Program-made: the position numbers and the translations under genes
Notes under the pieces: generated by a model
Told to the model about the DNA's origin: nothing
Database searches by the model: none
Seen by the model: the letters and a program-made list of their open reading frames with translations, nothing else
Source of the DNA: UBA9676 sp963741615
Lineage (GTDB): Bacteria > Actinomycetota > Actinomycetes > Streptosporangiales > Streptosporangiaceae
NCBI GenBank assembly: GCA_963741615.1
Contig: CAVUIU010000006.1
Span: 167,960 to 231,959, forward strand
Direction: 5' to 3'
Length of the DNA stretch: 64,000 nucleotides
Shown: piece after piece, positions 62,712 to 64,000 of the stretch
Layout of the letters: each line of letters opens with the position of its first letter
How positions within the stretch are numbered: the stretch's first letter is position 1

Positions 62712-62755
62712 TGGTGGGCGATACTGGGATCGAACCAGTGACCTCCTCGGTGTGA
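62712..62755 (-). tRNA. 3' fragment of tRNA-Val(CAC), attachment-site remnant
   Basis: Minus-strand bases read TCACACCGAGGAGGTC, then the T arm ACTGG-TTCGATC-CCAGT, the acceptor strand ATCGCCC, discriminator A and encoded CCA. This is the end of actinobacterial tRNA-Val(CAC), from the anticodon on. The D arm and 5' acceptor GGGCGAT are absent in the next 100 bases upstream, so the gene is incomplete. A break in the anticodon loop is where many actinobacterial tRNA-targeting integrases cross over, so this is probably an attR/attL core left by an element that lies at higher coordinates. Confidence 0.85.
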
Positions 62756-63178
62756 CTGGGCAAATGCCCCTGGACCGCCAGCGGCGATTGGTAAAGGCCC
62801 AGGTCGGGGGCTCCTCTTCAGCACGGTTGACAGCGATTGAGGAAAGGTCATCGCGAGGATGATCTCCCAAATTCCTCCCAGTTGATCTTGACAGAAAAGC
62901 ATGCCAGCAATCGCCGCAGCGCGTTCATCGTTGACTCCGCGATCAAACGGGTAGAGCGCGCCATGCTTCGGTAGTGGTCACTGTCGGTGAGAAGTTCGCG
63001 CGGTAGCTCGACCCATCCCCTGAGCCGAACGATGCTCTTATGTTTGTCAAGGGGGTCATGTGACATTTTCCTGATCTCATTTCTAGGGTTCTGCAAGAGG
63101 ATGTGAAGTGACAGTTTGCTGGGTTGCGGACAAGACAGGGAAGGTCCACTCGGGTGAGCGAAAGCTCTTATGAGGTCA
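62756..63178. other. Lower-G+C DNA between tRNA fragment and group II intron
   Basis: About 420 bp with visibly more A+T than the rest of the window and several broken short frames. Apart from the small open frame listed next I see no gene. Its composition fits foreign DNA at the edge of an integrated element. Confidence 0.6.
62848..63066 (-). CDS. Small hypothetical protein in the putative element
   Basis: 72-aa open frame from an ATG preceded by AGGA, beginning MSHDPLDKHKSIVRLRGWVE. It is charged, without membrane segments, and resembles nothing I know. Its G+C and codon use are unlike the neighbours. It may be a fragment of a longer mobile-element gene. Confidence 0.3.
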   Translation of the reverse strand: MSHDPLDKHKSIVRLRGWVELPRELLTDSDHYRSMARSTRLIAESTMNALRRLLACFSVKINWEEFGRSSSR

Positions 63179-64000
63179 GTGCGACACGAGGTCGCACGCC
63201 GTGAGTGGCTACGTGGATTGGAGGACCAACTTCATGGTGACGTAGCTCAGGCAAGTGCCCACGATGCCTGTCCCCACCCCGGCATGCGCCGCTGGTAACG
63301 GCGGGGTGTGAAGCCCGGGGGAAGCCCGAGGGCTCCCGTTCCACCCGGGGGTTACCGGCGAGGGGAAGGCCGGACGGGTGAACGACCGTGAACCCTTGAT
63401 GATGCCTCGTGATAAGAAGCCTCCGGTGGTGGGTTGCTGGACGGGGGTACAGGGACGGGCCGCTGCAAGGCGGCGTGCGGCGGCCGGGGATGACCTGCCG
63501 GCCGTGCGGGCACCGCAGTCCCCGGGGTAGAGAGGGCACCCACCCCGGCCGCAGCTCATGCGCGCGGAACGTGGCAACCCCGTCGGGGTCCGGCCCTGGC
63601 AGCAGGACCGGTAAGCCGACCGCAAGGAAGGCCCAGCTCCCCGGCGGGCAAAGGATGGCCAGGAAGCGAATGCCGGTGGCCGAAAAGCAACGGGAAACCG
63701 GGACATCATGGCTGGTTCCTCCGCCGACCGTCCCGGATAACCGGCCGGATACGGGCGCCTGCCCGGACCCGAAAGGGTGCTGACGTGGCCAGGTGGACCC
63801 CAAGGACGACGTCGGTGAGCGTCAGGACCCGAGGGCAAGTTAGACGCCGCTTCGGCGGTGAACGGACCAAGGGCCGTCCCCATGGGATGGATGACGATCG
63901 AGCCGATCTAGCCGGAAGGGCCTGCTTGAGCCCGGTGCGGTGAAAGCCGCTCGCCGTGGTTCTGAGGGGGCCCCGGCGCAGCAATGCGCCGGGGCTACCC
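63179..64000 (+). ncRNA. Group II intron without an encoded maturase (3' end just outside the window)
   Basis: The 5' boundary is GTGCGAC (group II consensus GUGYG) at 63179. Domain V is complete at 63928-63962: GAGCC pairs with GGTTC, then a G+C stem with a GAAA tetraloop, the catalytic hairpin. Domain VI follows at 63970-63995 with an 11-pair stem and a GCAA loop, then CTACCC, matching the usual CTACCCGAC end with its branch-point adenosine. The intron would end about three bases past the window. Between 5' end and domain V there is no room or frame for a reverse transcriptase (about 750 bp only), so splicing or mobility needs a maturase from elsewhere. Confidence 0.8.

Noticed and set aside
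62515..62763. Small protein gene over the tRNA fragment
   Set aside because: The open frames cross the tRNA fragment and its terminator and have no ribosome binding site.
62700..62800. Complete tRNA gene
   Set aside because: Only the part from the anticodon to CCA is present; no D arm or 5' acceptor strand can be found upstream on the same strand.
63168..63984. Open frames in the last 800 bases on both strands
   Set aside because: They lie within the group II intron RNA and show no reverse-transcriptase or other family sequence.

Overview
This is a 64 kb stretch of a high-G+C chromosome (about 70% G+C by eye, strong G/C bias at third codon positions, many GTG starts, overlapping ATGA/TGATG gene junctions). 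It comes from an actinomycete. The gene orders argC-J-B-D-F, infC-rpmI-rplT-trmH-histidine kinase-pheS-pheT, aspS-rarA-DUF948-alaS-ruvX-mltG-aroE and thrS-HIT-pgsA-patA-pimA-pdxS-pdxT-yebC-ruvCAB-yajC-secDF-apt-relA are those of Streptomyces and its relatives, and the phosphatidylinositol-mannoside genes (pgsA, patA, pimA) point the same way. I cannot name the genus.

Layout. 1-5.0 kb: arginine biosynthesis operon on the minus strand, with an ARG-box promoter in front of argC; argF runs off the left edge. 5.2-8.9 kb: an accessory patch with a small lipoprotein, a membrane diguanylate cyclase, a tandem array of four seven-codon micro-ORFs (MNGHGWG), each with its own strong ribosome binding site, and an MFS transporter. 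9.1-16.8 kb: translation cluster (pheT, pheS, histidine kinase, rRNA methyltransferase, rplT, rpmI, infC); infC starts at ATC behind an attenuator-like leader, and pheT carries a one-base frameshift. 17.2-27.7 kb: aroE, mltG, ruvX, alaS, two small membrane proteins, rarA, aspS. 27.7-30.8 kb: metallo-hydrolase, membrane cyclophilin, DUF349 protein. 30.8-51.9 kb: a long, mostly minus-strand housekeeping run from thrS down to relA, interrupted by a plus-strand EF-G2-type gene.

52.0-62.5 kb: a more variable part with a CorA-type transporter, a DUF5134 membrane protein, a divergent control region holding a 22-bp-periodic operator-like array, an SCO1-type copper protein fused to a membrane domain and coupled to a lipoprotein, a two-SH3 secreted protein, a methyltransferase, a CocE/NonD hydrolase, and a fused pseudo-receiver/thioredoxin-reductase-like gene with a 4-base deletion. 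62.7-64.0 kb: the 3' part of a tRNA-Val(CAC) gene with its terminator, followed by lower-G+C DNA and a group II intron without an encoded maturase. This looks like the attachment-site boundary of an integrated element that continues beyond the right edge.

The most unusual signals are the micro-ORF array at 7.4-7.6 kb, the 22-bp array at 53.8-53.9 kb, and the tRNA fragment with the intron at the right end.
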